Part shown: positions 35,228 to 46,100 of the stretch, piece by piece | Layout: each line of letters opens with the position of its first letter | Position numbering within the stretch: the first letter of the stretch is position 1 | Assembly (NCBI GenBank): GCA_003576765.1 | Contig: QEVP01000009.1 | Coordinates: 1-64,000 of the forward strand | Length of the DNA: 64,000 nt | From: Pseudomonadota bacterium | Lineage (GTDB): Bacteria; Pseudomonadota; Alphaproteobacteria; Rhizobiales; Xanthobacteraceae | Direction: 5' to 3' | The notes under the pieces: generated by a model | Seen by the model: only the letters and a program-made list of their open reading frames with translations | What the model was told of the DNA's origin: nothing | Databases searched by the model: none | Program-made: the position numbers and the translations under genes

Positions 35228-36286
35228 CTATTCCGCCGCCTGCAGCGCCGGGCGGACTTTGCGCGGGGCGATCCAGAACGCGTCCGGCCGCTCGAACAGG
35301 AAGCGGGCGCGGGTGTTGCGCGTCGCCCACCAGATCGCGAGCGCGCCGATCACCCCGATCGCCGTCACCAGCACCGAGACCGTGCCGACGTCGCCGATCA
35401 CGCCGCTCTTCAACAGCACGATGCGCGAGACCGCCATCGGCAGGAAGAAGGCGAGGTAGATGACGATCGAGTGCTCGCCGCAATAGCGCAGCCAGTCGAG
35501 CCAGTTCATCTTCGCAAGCAGCGCGCCGACCACGATCACGGCGCCGGCGCCGGCAAGCCCGAGCGCCAGCGACACGCCCGGCAGGTGCGAATAGCCGCTG
35601 AACACCACGACGCCGTTCACAAGCGCCCATGCCACCAGCGCGGCGATGGCGATGCCCGGCTGCGCCTGCGCGCCGCGTGCCAGCGCGAACACGGTGCCGG
35701 CGGCGACATAGCCGGTGTAGATGTAGACGAAACGGGCGCAGAACTCGTCGATCGCCGTCCAGCCGGTGTGGATGGCGGCAGCTTCGAGCACTGCCGCGAT
35801 CAGCCAGACGACGAGCGGCGGGACGCGTTTCGTCAGCTTGATGACGACGAAGAACACCGGCAGCATGTAGATGAACCACAGCGTGCCGAACGGCTCGATG
35901 TACGACAGGAGGTAAAGCTGCACGACGTGGGCCCAGCCGTGTTCGGCCGCGAACACCGGCGCCTTGAAGGCGAACTGGATCGTCACCCACAGCGCGTAGA
36001 AATAGGCGAAATGCACCACCTTGCGGTCGAGATAGGTGCGCCAGTCGCGGTCGATGACGAGGGCGAGGAACAGCCCCGAGATCAAAAAGAAGTCCGGCAT
36101 GCGGAAGGGCCGCGCGAACTCGACCACCGCATTCATGAAGCCGGTGCGGCCGGCGGCAGCCTCGACGCCGAGCACCGAGTGCATCATCACCACCATGACG
36201 ATGCAGATGCCCTTGGCGTAGTCGACCCAGTCGACGCGCGAGGGGGGTGAGGCGGCCTTGCCGGCCGTGGCTGCTGGCATGTCCAT
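35228..36286 (-). CDS. Acyltransferase family 3 membrane protein
   Basis: A 352-residue protein with about ten membrane helices that fits the acyltransferase 3 (OafA/YrhL, OpgC-like) family: RVDWVDYAKGICIVMVVMMH at the N-terminus carries the family histidine, and RMPDFFLISGLFLALV the next motif. Such proteins transfer acetyl or succinyl groups to polysaccharides, glucans or lipids. The neighbour ugd, divergent 110 bp away, makes UDP-glucuronate, so a polysaccharide target is plausible. The start at 36286 has ACAGGA in front; six bases further in is another ATG. Confidence 0.85.
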   Translation of the reverse strand: MDMPAATAGKAASPPSRVDWVDYAKGICIVMVVMMHSVLGVEAAAGRTGFMNAVVEFARPFRMPDFFLISGLFLALVIDRDWRTYLDRKVVHFAYFYALWVTIQFAFKAPVFAAEHGWAHVVQLYLLSYIEPFGTLWFIYMLPVFFVVIKLTKRVPPLVVWLIAAVLEAAAIHTGWTAIDEFCARFVYIYTGYVAAGTVFALARGAQAQPGIAIAALVAWALVNGVVVFSGYSHLPGVSLALGLAGAGAVIVVGALLAKMNWLDWLRYCGEHSIVIYLAFFLPMAVSRIVLLKSGVIGDVGTVSVLVTAIGVIGALAIWWATRNTRARFLFERPDAFWIAPRKVRPALQAAE

Positions 36287-36396
36287 CGTTCCTGTCCGGC
36301 CCCGCTCTCTCTTAGCCGTGTTTCGCCGGCGAGGGAAACCGGATATGAGGCGGTGGTAAACCGCGGGGCGCGGATTAACCATGTGGGGCGGGCGGC

Positions 36397-37713
36397 ATGC
36401 GCATCGCGATGATCGGAACTGGCTATGTCGGGCTGGTGTCGGGCGCCTGTCTGGCCGATTTCGGCCACCGCGTCACCTGCGTCGATAGCGACGGCGACAA
36501 GATCGCGGCGCTCAAGCGCGGCGAGATCCCGATCTACGAACCGGGGCTGGACGCGCTGGTGGCCACCAACACGGCGGCCGGACGACTCGACTTCTCGACC
36601 GACCTTGCGGCCGCGGTCACGGAGGCGGAGGCGGTGTTCATCGCGGTCGGCACCCCGTCGCGGCGCGGCGACGGCCATGCCGACTTGAGTTATGTCCACG
36701 CCGCGGCCCGCGAGATTGCGGCCGCTTTGCGGGGCTTCACCGTGGTCATCACCAAATCCACGGTTCCGGTCGGCACCGGCGACGAGGTCGAACGGCTGAT
36801 CCGCGCGGCCAATCCGGAGGCCGACGTCGCGGTGGCGTCCAACCCCGAGTTCCTGCGCGAGGGCGCGGCGATCCGCGACTTCAAGCATCCCGACCGCATC
36901 GTCGCCGGCATCGAGGACGAGCGCGCGCGCAAGGTGATCGATGAAATCTACCGGCCGCTCTACCTCAACCGCGCACCCTTGATGTATACCGGGCGGCGCA
37001 CCGCGGAACTGATCAAGTATGCCGCCAACGCCTTCCTTGCCACCAAGATCACTTTCATCAACGAGATCGCCGATTTAGCCGAGCGCGTCGGCGCCGATGT
37101 GCAGGAGGTGGCGCGCGGCATCGGCCTCGACAACCGCATCGGGCCGAAATTTTTGCACGCCGGCCCCGGCTTCGGCGGCTCGTGTTTTCCCAAGGACACC
37201 CGCGCTTTGATGCAGACCGCGCGCGATCACGAGGTGCCGCTGCGCATCGTCGAGGCGGTGCTGGCGGTCAACGATGCGCGCAAGCCGGCGATGGCGCGCA
37301 AGGTTACGGCCGCGCTCGGCGGCGAGTTGCAGGGCTGCGAGATCGGCGTGCTCGGGCTCGCCTTCAAGCCCAACACCGATGACATGCGCGAGGCGCCCTC
37401 GATCCCGCTGATCGCCGCTCTGGTCGAGCAGGGTGCGCGGCTGCGTGCCTACGATCCTGCCGCCATGGCGCAGGCCAAGGCCGCGCTGCCGGACATCCGC
37501 TACTGCCGCGACGCCTACGCCTGCGCAGAGGGCGCCGACGCGCTGGTGCTGGTCACCGAGTGGGAGGAGTTTCGCGCGCTCGACCTTGCCCGGCTTAAGG
37601 CAGCGATGCGCCGCCCGGTCATGGTCGATCTGCGCAACGTCTACCGGCCGGAGGAAATGGCGGCGCTCGGCTTTGCTTACGAAAGCATCGGGCGTGGGGC
37701 ACGCCAGCGTTGA
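36397..37713 (+). CDS. ugd: UDP-glucose 6-dehydrogenase
   Basis: Oxidises UDP-glucose to UDP-glucuronate with two NAD, a precursor for surface polysaccharides. The 438-residue protein has the NAD fold MRIAMIGTGYVGLVSGACLA, SNPEFLREGAAIRDF, the catalytic lysine in ELIKYAANAFLATKITFINE, and the catalytic cysteine in GPGFGGSCFPKDTRAL. Its stop overlaps the start of hrpB by 4 bp. Confidence 0.96.
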   Translation: MRIAMIGTGYVGLVSGACLADFGHRVTCVDSDGDKIAALKRGEIPIYEPGLDALVATNTAAGRLDFSTDLAAAVTEAEAVFIAVGTPSRRGDGHADLSYVHAAAREIAAALRGFTVVITKSTVPVGTGDEVERLIRAANPEADVAVASNPEFLREGAAIRDFKHPDRIVAGIEDERARKVIDEIYRPLYLNRAPLMYTGRRTAELIKYAANAFLATKITFINEIADLAERVGADVQEVARGIGLDNRIGPKFLHAGPGFGGSCFPKDTRALMQTARDHEVPLRIVEAVLAVNDARKPAMARKVTAALGGELQGCEIGVLGLAFKPNTDDMREAPSIPLIAALVEQGARLRAYDPAAMAQAKAALPDIRYCRDAYACAEGADALVLVTEWEEFRALDLARLKAAMRRPVMVDLRNVYRPEEMAALGFAYESIGRGARQR

Positions 37714-40205
37714 CGCGCGCGCGCTCGCAGCCGCTGCCGATCGATGCGGTGCTCGACGAGCTTCGCGCCGCGCTTGTCGCGCGCAACGCGGCGGTGCTGG
37801 TGGCGCCACCCGGCGCCGGCAAGACCACGCGCGTGCCGCTGGCATTGCGCGATGAGCCGTGGGTCGCGGGCGGCAAGATCATCGTGCTGGAGCCGCGCCG
37901 CATCGCCGCCCGCGCCGCCGCCGCGCGCATGGCCGCGACGCTCGGCGAGCGTGTCGGCGACACGGTCGGCGTGCGCGTTCGCTTCGGCAGCCAGGTGTCG
38001 CGCAAGACCCGCATCGAGGTGGTGACGGAAGGCATCTTCACCCGTCTCGTTCTCGACGACCCTGAACTGACCGGCGTCGCCGCGGTGCTGTTCGACGAGT
38101 TTCACGAGCGTTCGCTCGACGCCGATCTCGGTCTTGCGCTGGCGCGCGATGCGCAAGCAGGCTTGCGCGAGGACCTGCGCATCCTCGTAATGTCGGCGAC
38201 GCTCGATGGCGCGCGCGTGGCGCGGCTCCTGGGCGATGCGCCGGTGATCGCAAGCGAAGGCCGCGCCTTTCCGGTCGAGACGCGCCATCTTGGCCGAAGG
38301 CCCGACGTGCCGCTTGAGCGGCAGATGGCCGACGCCATTGCACAAGCGCTCGACGCCGAGCACGGCTCGGTGCTGGCGTTCCTGCCCGGCGCTGCGGAAA
38401 TCCGTCGCACCGAAACGCGGCTTCGCGAGCGTGTCGCCGATCCTGCGATCGATATCGTGGCGCTGTTCGGCGCGCTCGACGCGAATGCGCAGGACCGCGC
38501 CATCGCGCCCGCGCCGCCCGGCCGGCGCAAGGTGGTGCTGGCGACATCGATCGCCGAGACCTCGCTGACCATCGAGGGCGTGCGCATCGTGGTCGATAGC
38601 GGCCTTGCCCGCGTGCCGCGCTTCGAGCCCGACATCGGCCTGACGCGGCTCGAAACGGTGCGTGCCGCGCGCTCGAGCGTCGATCAGCGCCGCGGCCGTG
38701 CCGGGCGCACCGCGCCGGGCGTATGCTACCGGCTGTGGGACGAACCGCAGACGGCGGCGCTGCCCGCTTTTGCGCCGCCGGAGATTCTCGCCGCCGATCT
38801 GTCGGGGCTGGTGCTCGACCTCGCCCAATGGGGCGTCGGCGATCCGGCACAACTCGCCTTCCTCGATCCGCCGCCGCGCCCGGCGCTCAACGAGGCACGC
38901 GCACTGCTGTCCGAACTCGGCGCGCTCGATCGCAACGGCCGCATCACCGACGAGGGCCGGCGGCTGCGGCGGCTGGCGCTGCCGCCGCGGCTTGCCCGCA
39001 TGATCGTTGATGCGGCGCGCGAAGGCGCGGCCGGCAACGCGGCGCTGATCGCCGCTGTGCTGACCGAGCGCGGCTTCGGCGGCGACAGTCCCGACCTCGA
39101 TGCGCGGCTCGATGCCCTGCGCCGCGACCGTAGCCCGCGTGCGATGGCGGCGCGGCAGGCCGCACAGCGCTGGGCGGCGCAGGCGGACGAGGGTGTCTCC
39201 GTCTCACCGGAAGAGGGAGGGGGGCCATTGTCCGCCGGCGTGGCTTTGGCGCTGGCCTTTCCCGACCGCATCGCCAAGAACCGCGGTGACGGCAGCTTTC
39301 TGCTCGCCAACGGCCGCGGCGCCGGCATCGACCGCGCTTCGCACCTGGCGCGCGCGCCGTTCCTTGCGGTCGCCGAGCTTGCCGGCCACGCCGCGCAGGC
39401 GCGCATCCTGCTTGCCGCCGAGATCACTGCTGCCGCGATCGAGAGCTGGTTCGCGGACCGTATCGCGAGCGCCGACGAGATAACCTTCGATGCCGCCGCG
39501 ATGGCCTTGCGCTCCCGCCGCCGCACCCGGCTCGGGGCGCTGACGCTATCCGAGCAGCCGTTGCCGGTTGCGCCGTCGGAGGAGGCCGCGCGCATTTTCG
39601 CCGACGGTGTGATCGCGGCCGGTCTCGACCGCTTGCCGTGGTCGAAGGCGTTCACGCAGTGGCGTGGCCGCGTGATGTTTTTGCGCACGGCGGAAAGCGA
39701 TCCATCGTCGTCCGTCTGGCCGGATCTATCCGACGACGGGCTGATCGCGGCGCGCGCGATGTGGCTGGAGCCGCTGCTCTACGGCAAGACCGCGCTGGCG
39801 GAGATCGCGGCGGGCGCGCTCAGCGATGCGGTGATGGCGCTCTTGCCATGGGATTTGCGGGCGCGGCTGGAGCGCGAGGCACCGTCGCATGTCGAGGCAC
39901 CGACCGGCTCAAAGCTGGCGATCGATTACGAGGCCGCGCAGGGGCCGACCGTCGCGGTGCGCCTGCAGGAACTGTTCGGGCTGACGGTGCACCCGAGCGT
40001 GGCTGGCGGTCGTGTGCCCCTGGTGCTCGAACTGTTGTCGCCGGCCGGGCGGCCGGTGCAGGTGACGCGCGATCTGCCCGGCTTCTGGCGCGGCAGTTAT
40101 GCCGATGTCCGTGCCGACCTGCGCGGTCGCTACCCGCGCCACCCATGGCCCGACGATCCCGCCACCGCGCTGCCGACCCGTCGCGCCAAGCCGCGCGGGA
40201 CGTGA
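37710..40205 (+). CDS. hrpB: ATP-dependent helicase HrpB
   Basis: An 831-residue DEAH/RHA-family helicase. Walker A is APPGAGKTTRVPLAL, motif II is DEFH (VLFDEFHERSLDADLG), motif III SATLDG, and motifs V-VI are ATSIAETSLTIEG and QRRGRAGRTAPG. The HA2 and HrpB C-terminal domains follow, ending GFWRGSYADVRADLRGRYPRH. The cellular role of HrpB is poorly known. It starts at TTG 37710 within TTGA, so it is probably translated by coupling to ugd. Confidence 0.94.
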   Translation: MTRARSQPLPIDAVLDELRAALVARNAAVLVAPPGAGKTTRVPLALRDEPWVAGGKIIVLEPRRIAARAAAARMAATLGERVGDTVGVRVRFGSQVSRKTRIEVVTEGIFTRLVLDDPELTGVAAVLFDEFHERSLDADLGLALARDAQAGLREDLRILVMSATLDGARVARLLGDAPVIASEGRAFPVETRHLGRRPDVPLERQMADAIAQALDAEHGSVLAFLPGAAEIRRTETRLRERVADPAIDIVALFGALDANAQDRAIAPAPPGRRKVVLATSIAETSLTIEGVRIVVDSGLARVPRFEPDIGLTRLETVRAARSSVDQRRGRAGRTAPGVCYRLWDEPQTAALPAFAPPEILAADLSGLVLDLAQWGVGDPAQLAFLDPPPRPALNEARALLSELGALDRNGRITDEGRRLRRLALPPRLARMIVDAAREGAAGNAALIAAVLTERGFGGDSPDLDARLDALRRDRSPRAMAARQAAQRWAAQADEGVSVSPEEGGGPLSAGVALALAFPDRIAKNRGDGSFLLANGRGAGIDRASHLARAPFLAVAELAGHAAQARILLAAEITAAAIESWFADRIASADEITFDAAAMALRSRRRTRLGALTLSEQPLPVAPSEEAARIFADGVIAAGLDRLPWSKAFTQWRGRVMFLRTAESDPSSSVWPDLSDDGLIAARAMWLEPLLYGKTALAEIAAGALSDAVMALLPWDLRARLEREAPSHVEAPTGSKLAIDYEAAQGPTVAVRLQELFGLTVHPSVAGGRVPLVLELLSPAGRPVQVTRDLPGFWRGSYADVRADLRGRYPRHPWPDDPATALPTRRAKPRGT

Positions 40206-40228
40206 GGGCATTCACCCCCTCCCTTTAT

Positions 40229-40285
40229 CCCTCCCCCGCATAGCCCGTCGAAGACGGGCGTGAACGCCCTTTCGCTGGGGGAGGG
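40229..40285. terminator. Nested hairpin between hrpB and the SDR gene
   Basis: CCCTCCCCC (40229-40237) pairs with GGGGGAGGG (40277-40285) around an inner hairpin GCCCGTC/GACGGGC (40243-40249, 40253-40259, loop GAA). It lies between convergent stop codons and fits a two-way terminator, although the outer arms resemble the pyrimidine-rich repeats near 20975 and 21950. Confidence 0.6.
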
Positions 40286-40307
40286 AAGGGCGGGGAGCGG
40301 CTTCGCC

Positions 40308-41183
40308 TCACACCGGCCCTTCGCCGGCGGCGCGCAAGGCGGCAAGGCCCTCGCGATAGGTCGGGTAACGCAGCATCACACCCAGTTCCTCGTGCGTGCG
40401 GCGGCTGTCCACCCGTTTGCACTCGGCGTAGAACGAGCGCCCCATCGGCGACAGTTCGGCATCCTCAAACGCGATCTCCGGCGGCGGCGCGACGCCGCAC
40501 AGCCTGGCCGCATAGGTCACCACGTCCTGCGGCGGCGCCGGCTCCGCGTCGGACAGATTATAGACCGCGCCGTGACGCGGCTGGTTGAGCGACGCCGCGA
40601 CGGTCGTCGCGATATCATCGACATGGATACGGTTGAACACCTGCCCCGGCTTGACGATGCGCCGTGCCGTGCCGGCAGCGAGTTGCTTAAGCGCATTGCG
40701 GCCGGGGCCGTAGATGCCGGCGATGCGAAAGAGGTGAGTGGGGCGCCCATGCGCCGCGCCAAAGGCGAGCCATGCCGCCTCGACCTCGGCGCGGACCCGC
40801 GAGCGCGGCTCGGTGGGCGCGGGCGGCGTGGTCTCGTCGACCCACGCGCCGTTGCGGTCGCCATAGACGCCGACGGTGGAGAGATAGCCGATCCATTCAA
40901 GGTGCGGCGCGCGAGCCAGCGCGTCCGAGAACGTGCGCAGCACGATGTCGCCGTCGCCAAGCGGCGGTATCGAGATCAGCGCCGCGTCGGCGCGGGCGAT
41001 GTCGTCGAAAATTGCGGCGTCATGCGCGTCGTCGGCGAACACCCGCGCCGTCAGCCCCTCGGCCGCAACGGCCTCCGCCTTGGCGGCCGTGCGCACGGTG
41101 GCGGCGACCTGCCAGCCGCCTGCGATCTGCATGCGCGCGAGAGTGTGGGCGGCGTAGCCGAGCCCGAAGATGACAAGCCGCAT
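40308..41183 (-). CDS. NAD(P)-dependent SDR-type epimerase-like protein
   Basis: A 291-residue extended short-chain dehydrogenase fold. MRLVIFGLGYAAHTLARM is the nucleotide-binding loop in the GxGxxA form; YLSTVGVYGD holds the tyrosine of the usual region, but the lysine three residues after the catalytic Tyr is missing (YGDRN), as in YeeZ-like atypical SDR proteins. RIAGIYGPGRNAL follows. Function unknown; redox activity cannot be assumed. Confidence 0.8.
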   Translation of the reverse strand: MRLVIFGLGYAAHTLARMQIAGGWQVAATVRTAAKAEAVAAEGLTARVFADDAHDAAIFDDIARADAALISIPPLGDGDIVLRTFSDALARAPHLEWIGYLSTVGVYGDRNGAWVDETTPPAPTEPRSRVRAEVEAAWLAFGAAHGRPTHLFRIAGIYGPGRNALKQLAAGTARRIVKPGQVFNRIHVDDIATTVAASLNQPRHGAVYNLSDAEPAPPQDVVTYAARLCGVAPPPEIAFEDAELSPMGRSFYAECKRVDSRRTHEELGVMLRYPTYREGLAALRAAGEGPV

Positions 41184-41242
41184 GCGTACCCCGTCGTTGC
41201 GCCGATGGCGCCGCCCGCGGAGCAGCGAGTGTTGGCGGGCGG

Positions 41243-41536
41243 TCAGCCTGCGCTGGCGAGCTTCTTCTTCTCGATGGCGCGCTTCAGTTCAGCGGCCCGC
41301 GGCGACAGTTCGTCGACCTTCGCCTTGATCAGAAAGGCGTCGAGCCCGCCGCGATGATCGATGCTCTTGAGCGCGCGTGCCGACACGCTGAGCCGCACCG
41401 AGCGTCCGAGCGTGTCGGAGATCAGCGTGACGTTGCACAGGTTCGGCAGAAAACGCCGCTTGGTCTTGCGGTTGGAGTGGCTCACCTTGTGGCCGACCAG
41501 AACCGATTTGGCCGTGAGTTCGCAGCGCCGCGCCAT
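41243..41536 (-). CDS. rpmB: 50S ribosomal protein L28
   Basis: A 97-residue ribosomal protein ([33 protein letters not shown]) of the longer alphaproteobacterial form with a lysine-rich tail. No zinc cysteine pairs are present. The ATG at 41536 is chosen over the one at 41542 because AAGG is then 9 bases away. Confidence 0.96.
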   Translation of the reverse strand: MARRCELTAKSVLVGHKVSHSNRKTKRRFLPNLCNVTLISDTLGRSVRLSVSARALKSIDHRGGLDAFLIKAKVDELSPRAAELKRAIEKKKLASAG

Positions 41537-41542
41537 CGTCAT

Positions 41543-41879
41543 TATCCTTCGATACGGTCCGGCCGCGTCCGCGTTCCGACCCGGTCTTCTTGAACTAAAG
41601 GCGCGGGCCGCAATCGGATCGCGCCGCCGTCTCCGGGCCACGCGGCTTGGCAGCGCGAAAGGCCCGAAGGTGAATGGGGTGTCCATTTCAGGAACGGCGG
41701 ACGTATAAGGGCGGCGGTCCGGTGCGTCAAGGTCGGCGCTGCCGCAAGGCCGGGGTGACTGCCCGCAACCCCCGCACTTGATCGCGGAGCGCCGCGCGGC
41801 CTGGTTGCGGCCCCTGCGGCGTTGTGCTGGCGGCGGAAGCCGCTTAACTGTCCCGATGCGTGAATCTGGAATTCTGCCG
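41543..41879. other. Intergenic region between rpmB and the DUF3108 gene
   Basis: Divergent upstream regions of about 340 bp. In-frame extension of the plus-strand gene back to 41778 exists, but shows no ribosome site. No RNA gene or palindrome was recognised. Confidence 0.4.
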
Positions 41880-42743
41880 ATGCAGCCGAGGCACCGGACG
41901 GGGAACAGGGAAGGCGGCCGGCGCCGCCTCGCGGTCCTGTGCGCCGCCTTTGCCGTGCTTATGGTTCCGGCGGCCGCCCGCGCCCAGGCCAAGCTCGACG
42001 CCCGCTATACCGCCTCGCTGGCCGGCATCCCGATCGGCGCCGGCAACTGGATCGTCAACATCGGCGAGGACCGTTATTCCGCCGTGGTCAACGGCGGCAC
42101 CTCCGGGCTGCTCAAGGCGTTTGCCGGCGCCACCGGCAGCGGGCTGATCCAGGGCCGCGTCGTCAACGGCGCGTTCGCGCCCGCCACCTACCTCGTCTCC
42201 ACCACCTCGCGGAAAAAGACCGAGACCATCCGCATTGCGCTGGCCGGCGGCGGCGTGAAGGATTTTTCCATCGAGCCGGAGGAAGACCCCAACCCGGATC
42301 GCATCCCGGTCACCGAGGCGCACAAGCGTGGCGTCCTCGATCCGATGACCGCGTCGCTGCTGCGTGTTGCCGGCAACGGCAATCCGCTCGGCCCGCAGGC
42401 TTGCCAGGGATCGACGGCGATCTTCGATGGCCGTATGCGCTACGAATTGCGGCTGGCCTACAAGCGCATGGCGGCGGTCAAGGCCGAGAAGGGCTATCAG
42501 GGCCCGGCGGTGGTGTGCGGGGTGTACTTCACGCCCGTGGCCGGCTACGTGCCCGACCGCGCCGCGATCAAATACCTCGCCGCGCAGCGCGACATGGAGG
42601 TGTGGTTTGCGCCGATCGCCGGGACGCGGGTGCTGGTGCCGTTCAAGGTGACGATTCCGACGCCGCTCGGCACCGGGACGCTGGAGGCGACCGAATTTGT
42701 CGTCAGCGCCACCGTGGCCCAGGGTACGTCGCGCACGCACTGA
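41880..42743 (+). CDS. Exported DUF3108 protein
   Basis: A 287-residue protein with a basic N-terminus, a hydrophobic stretch (about 18-33) and a likely signal cleavage after AAARAQA, followed by a beta-rich DUF3108-like domain ([20 protein letters not shown], then [18 protein letters not shown]). Function unknown; related proteins lie in the periplasm or outer membrane. The start at 41880 has GGAA 8 bases upstream; an alternative ATG at 41856 has none. No operon partner. Confidence 0.78.
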   Translation: MQPRHRTGNREGGRRRLAVLCAAFAVLMVPAAARAQAKLDARYTASLAGIPIGAGNWIVNIGEDRYSAVVNGGTSGLLKAFAGATGSGLIQGRVVNGAFAPATYLVSTTSRKKTETIRIALAGGGVKDFSIEPEEDPNPDRIPVTEAHKRGVLDPMTASLLRVAGNGNPLGPQACQGSTAIFDGRMRYELRLAYKRMAAVKAEKGYQGPAVVCGVYFTPVAGYVPDRAAIKYLAAQRDMEVWFAPIAGTRVLVPFKVTIPTPLGTGTLEATEFVVSATVAQGTSRTH

Positions 42744-43189
42744 CCGGGCAGTCGCCGCCGCCGTTTCGTTTGCTGTCCCGATCCCCGAGAATCCGCCCCC
42801 AAGAATCCGCCCCCAAGAATCCGGTTGACTCAAAGTCGGTTCGGAGTCCTCGGGCGTCTTAACGTTTCAGGCGCGGATCGGCCGGAAATGCGCCGGCGCA
42901 ACCCATGATGTGGGGGTTGCATTCCTGCCGGAGGTGCACATCTTGCGGGGAACGAAGCGGAACACGGTCCGGGTCGATGATTCGGCCGCGTTTCGTTCGG
43001 GGCTCGTTCCGAATCTTAAATTGCGCCGCGCGACCCGTCGCATTATGGCACAGGCGGCGGCCAGCGATTTGCATTTCCGCGCTCCGGCATGATCTGATTG
43101 GCAGGCGTGCGATGCGTCGCCCGATAACCTGACAGCACCACCGACCGCGTACCGGCGACGCGACGATCGCCTCGGGACTTCCTGATTTC
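42744..43189. other. 446-bp intergenic region upstream of the Suv3-like helicase gene
   Basis: Besides the tandem repeat at 42788-42824 there is a 75-codon frame from 42905, but its composition (runs of Arg and Cys, no family pattern) does not look coding. Promoters for the helicase must lie here. GC content dips near 43000-43060. Confidence 0.45.
42788..42824. repeat. Short tandem repeat, 14-bp unit
   Basis: The unit AGAATCCGCCCCCA is present twice exactly and a third time as AGAATCCGG. It lies shortly after the DUF3108 stop codon. Copy number may vary between strains. Confidence 0.85.
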
Positions 43190-46100
43190 ATGATGTCTTT
43201 TCCTTCAGCGGGCGGCCGGGCTCCCGGCGCCGGCGTCACCGCGGTCCTGGGGCCGACCAACACCGGCAAGACCTTCCTCGCCATCGAGCGCATGCTGGCG
43301 CATTCCTCCGGCGCCATCGGCCTGCCGCTGCGGCTCCTGGCGCGCGAGGTCTACAACAAGGTCGCGGCGCGCGCCGGCACCGAGGCCGTGGCATTGATCA
43401 CCGGCGAGGAGAAGATCAAGCCGCGCGCGCCGCGTTACTGGGTCTCGACGGTGGAGGCGATGCCGCGCGACCTCGACGTCGCGTTCCTCGCCATCGACGA
43501 GGTGCAACTCGCTGCCGATCTCGAGCGTGGCCACGTCTTTACCGACCGCGCGCTCCGTTATCGCGGTCGCGACGAGACGCTGCTCTTGGGCGCGGCAACG
43601 ATGCGGCCTCTGATCGAAAAGCTGTTGCCCGGCGTCAGTATCGTCACGCGGCCCAGGCTGTCGCAGTTGTCGTTCGCCGGCGAGCGCAAGATCACCCGGC
43701 AGCCGCGCCGCACCGCCATCGTCGCGTTCTCCGCCGATGAGGTCTACGCCATCGCCGAACTGATCCGCCGCCGCCACGGCGGCGCCGCGGTGGTGATGGG
43801 CTCGCTGTCGCCGCGCACCCGCAACGCACAGGTCGAGCTGTTTCAATCCGGCGACGTCGATTACCTCGTCGCCACCGATGCCATCGGCATGGGTCTCAAT
43901 CTCGATGTCGATCACGTCGCCTTCGCCTCCGACCGCAAGTTCGACGGCTACCAGTTCCGCCGTCTGACGCCGGCGGAGTTCGCACAGATCGCCGGCCGCG
44001 CCGGCCGTGCCTCGCGCGACGGCACCTTCGGCACCACCGGGCGCTGCGAGCCGTTCGAGCCGGAACTGGTCAATGCGCTGCAGAACCATGCCTTCGACAG
44101 CGTGAAAATCCTGCAATGGCGCAATTCGGATCTCGATTTTTCCTCGCTCGGCGCGCTCGAAGCCTCACTGGCGCGGCCGCCGAACCGGGAGGGGCTGACC
44201 GGCGCGCCGCCGGCCGACGACGTCCGCGTGCTGGCGCATGCCGCGCGCGACGAGACGGCGCGCCGGCTGGCGCAAGGCGCGCAAGCGGTGGAGCGGCTGT
44301 GGGACGCCTGCCAGATTCCCGACTACCGCAGGCTGTCGCCGGCGGCGCACGCCGAACTGGTGACGACGCTTTACGACTTCCTGATGCGCAAGGGACGCAT
44401 CCCCGACGACTGGTTTGCCGCACAGGTGGCGCAGGCCGACCGCATCGATGGCGGCATCGACACGTTGTCGGCGCGTATCGCGCAGGTCCGCACCTGGACC
44501 TTCGTCGCCAACCGACCGGACTGGCTCGCCGACCCCGCGCACTGGCAGGACACCTCGCGCGCGGTTGAGGACAAATTGTCCGATGCCCTGCATGAACGGC
44601 TTACGGAGCGTTTCGTTGATCGCCGGACCAGTGTATTGATGCGCCGGTTGCGGGAAAACGTCATGCTGAATACCGAGATCGGAAAGACCGGCGAAGTCGT
44701 CGTCGAGGGCCACACCATCGGCCGTCTCGATGGGTTCATGTTCGCGCCCGAGGCGGCGGAGGCCGGCTCCGATGCCAAGGCATTGCAGGCCGCGGCGCAA
44801 AAGGCGCTGGCCGGCGAGATCGACGCCCGCGCCGAACGGCTCGCCGCCGCGCCCGACGATCAGCTTGTGCTGGCATCCGATGGCGTGCTGCGCTGGACCG
44901 GCGATGCGGTCGGCCGGCTGATGGCTGCCGACGACGTGTTGCATCCGCGCGTCCGCATCCTCGCCGACGAGCGGCTGACCGGCGCACCGCGCGATGCGGT
45001 GCAGGTGCGGCTCGACCTGTGGCTGGCAACGCATATTCAGAAACTGCTCGGGCCGCTGTTCGACCTCGCCAAGGCGGAGGACGTCACCGGTATCGCCCGC
45101 GGCATCGCCTTCCAGCTCGTCGAGGCGCTCGGCGTGTTGGAGCGGCAGAAGATCGCGGCGGAATTGAAGGATCTCGACCAGCCCTCGCGCGCGACCTTGC
45201 GCAAGTACGGCGTGCGCTTCGGCGCCTACCACATCTACATCCCGACGCTGCTCAAGCCCGGAGCCCGCGCGCTCGCCTCCCTGTTGTGGGCGATCCGGCA
45301 GGACAACGTCGACCTGTCGGCGCTGGCCGGCGCGCAGCAGCTCGCAGGCAGCGGCCGCACCTCCTTCGCCGCCGACCCGGCGATCAATCGCGACGCCTAC
45401 CGTGCGCTCGGCTATCGGCTGGCCGGCGATCGCGCGGTGCGGGTGGACATTCTGGAGCGGCTGGCCGATCTCATTCGCCCGGCGCTGGCCTGGCGCGAAG
45501 GTGCGGCGGGCGAGAAGCCGCCGGGCGCGTTTGACGGGCGCGGTTTTGTGGTGACGCAGGCGATGACGTCGCTTGCCGGCTCCGCCGGCGAGAGTTTTGC
45601 CTCGATCCTGAAGTCGCTTGGCTATCGCATGGAGCTGCGTGCGCCCCTGCCGGAGCCGCCGCCCGTGCAAGCGGCTGCACCTGCGCCAGAGGAAGCGCCT
45701 CCGCCGGAGGCTCTGCCCGCGTCTGACGCCGCAAGCGCGGCTCTGCCCGATGCCGCGGATCAGCCGGCGGCTGTCGAGGCGGCAGCGGATGCACCGCAAC
45801 TGGAGAATTCAGCCGAACACGTGACCTCCGTGGCGGCGAGCGCCGAGCCTCCGCAGGCCGTCGAGCCAGCGCCCGAGCCTGCGCCGCCACCGGATGAACC
45901 GGCCTCGGATGAACCGGCCCCGCAGGCCCTCGCATCGGACGATGCGGCGCCGGCCGAACCGGCCGAGGTGGAGGTGACCGATGCCGCGGCGCCGCTTGAG
46001 GTGACCGACGCGGAGGCTGCGCCTGTTCCGGCGGAGACAGCGGCTGCCGCCGAGCCGGCCGCGCCGCCGGCGATGGTCGAGGTCTGGCGGCCGGCGGGCC

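Noticed and set aside
32115..35459. 1114-codon plus-strand frame opposite polA
   Set aside because: No recognisable domain; it is the shadow of polA.
41844..42833. 329-codon minus-strand frame opposite the DUF3108 gene
   Set aside because: No domain or signal; the plus-strand protein has a proper signal peptide and ribosome site.
42905..43132. Possible 75-residue gene upstream of the Suv3-like helicase
   Set aside because: Arg/Cys-rich, no ribosome site, no family resemblance; probably noncoding.
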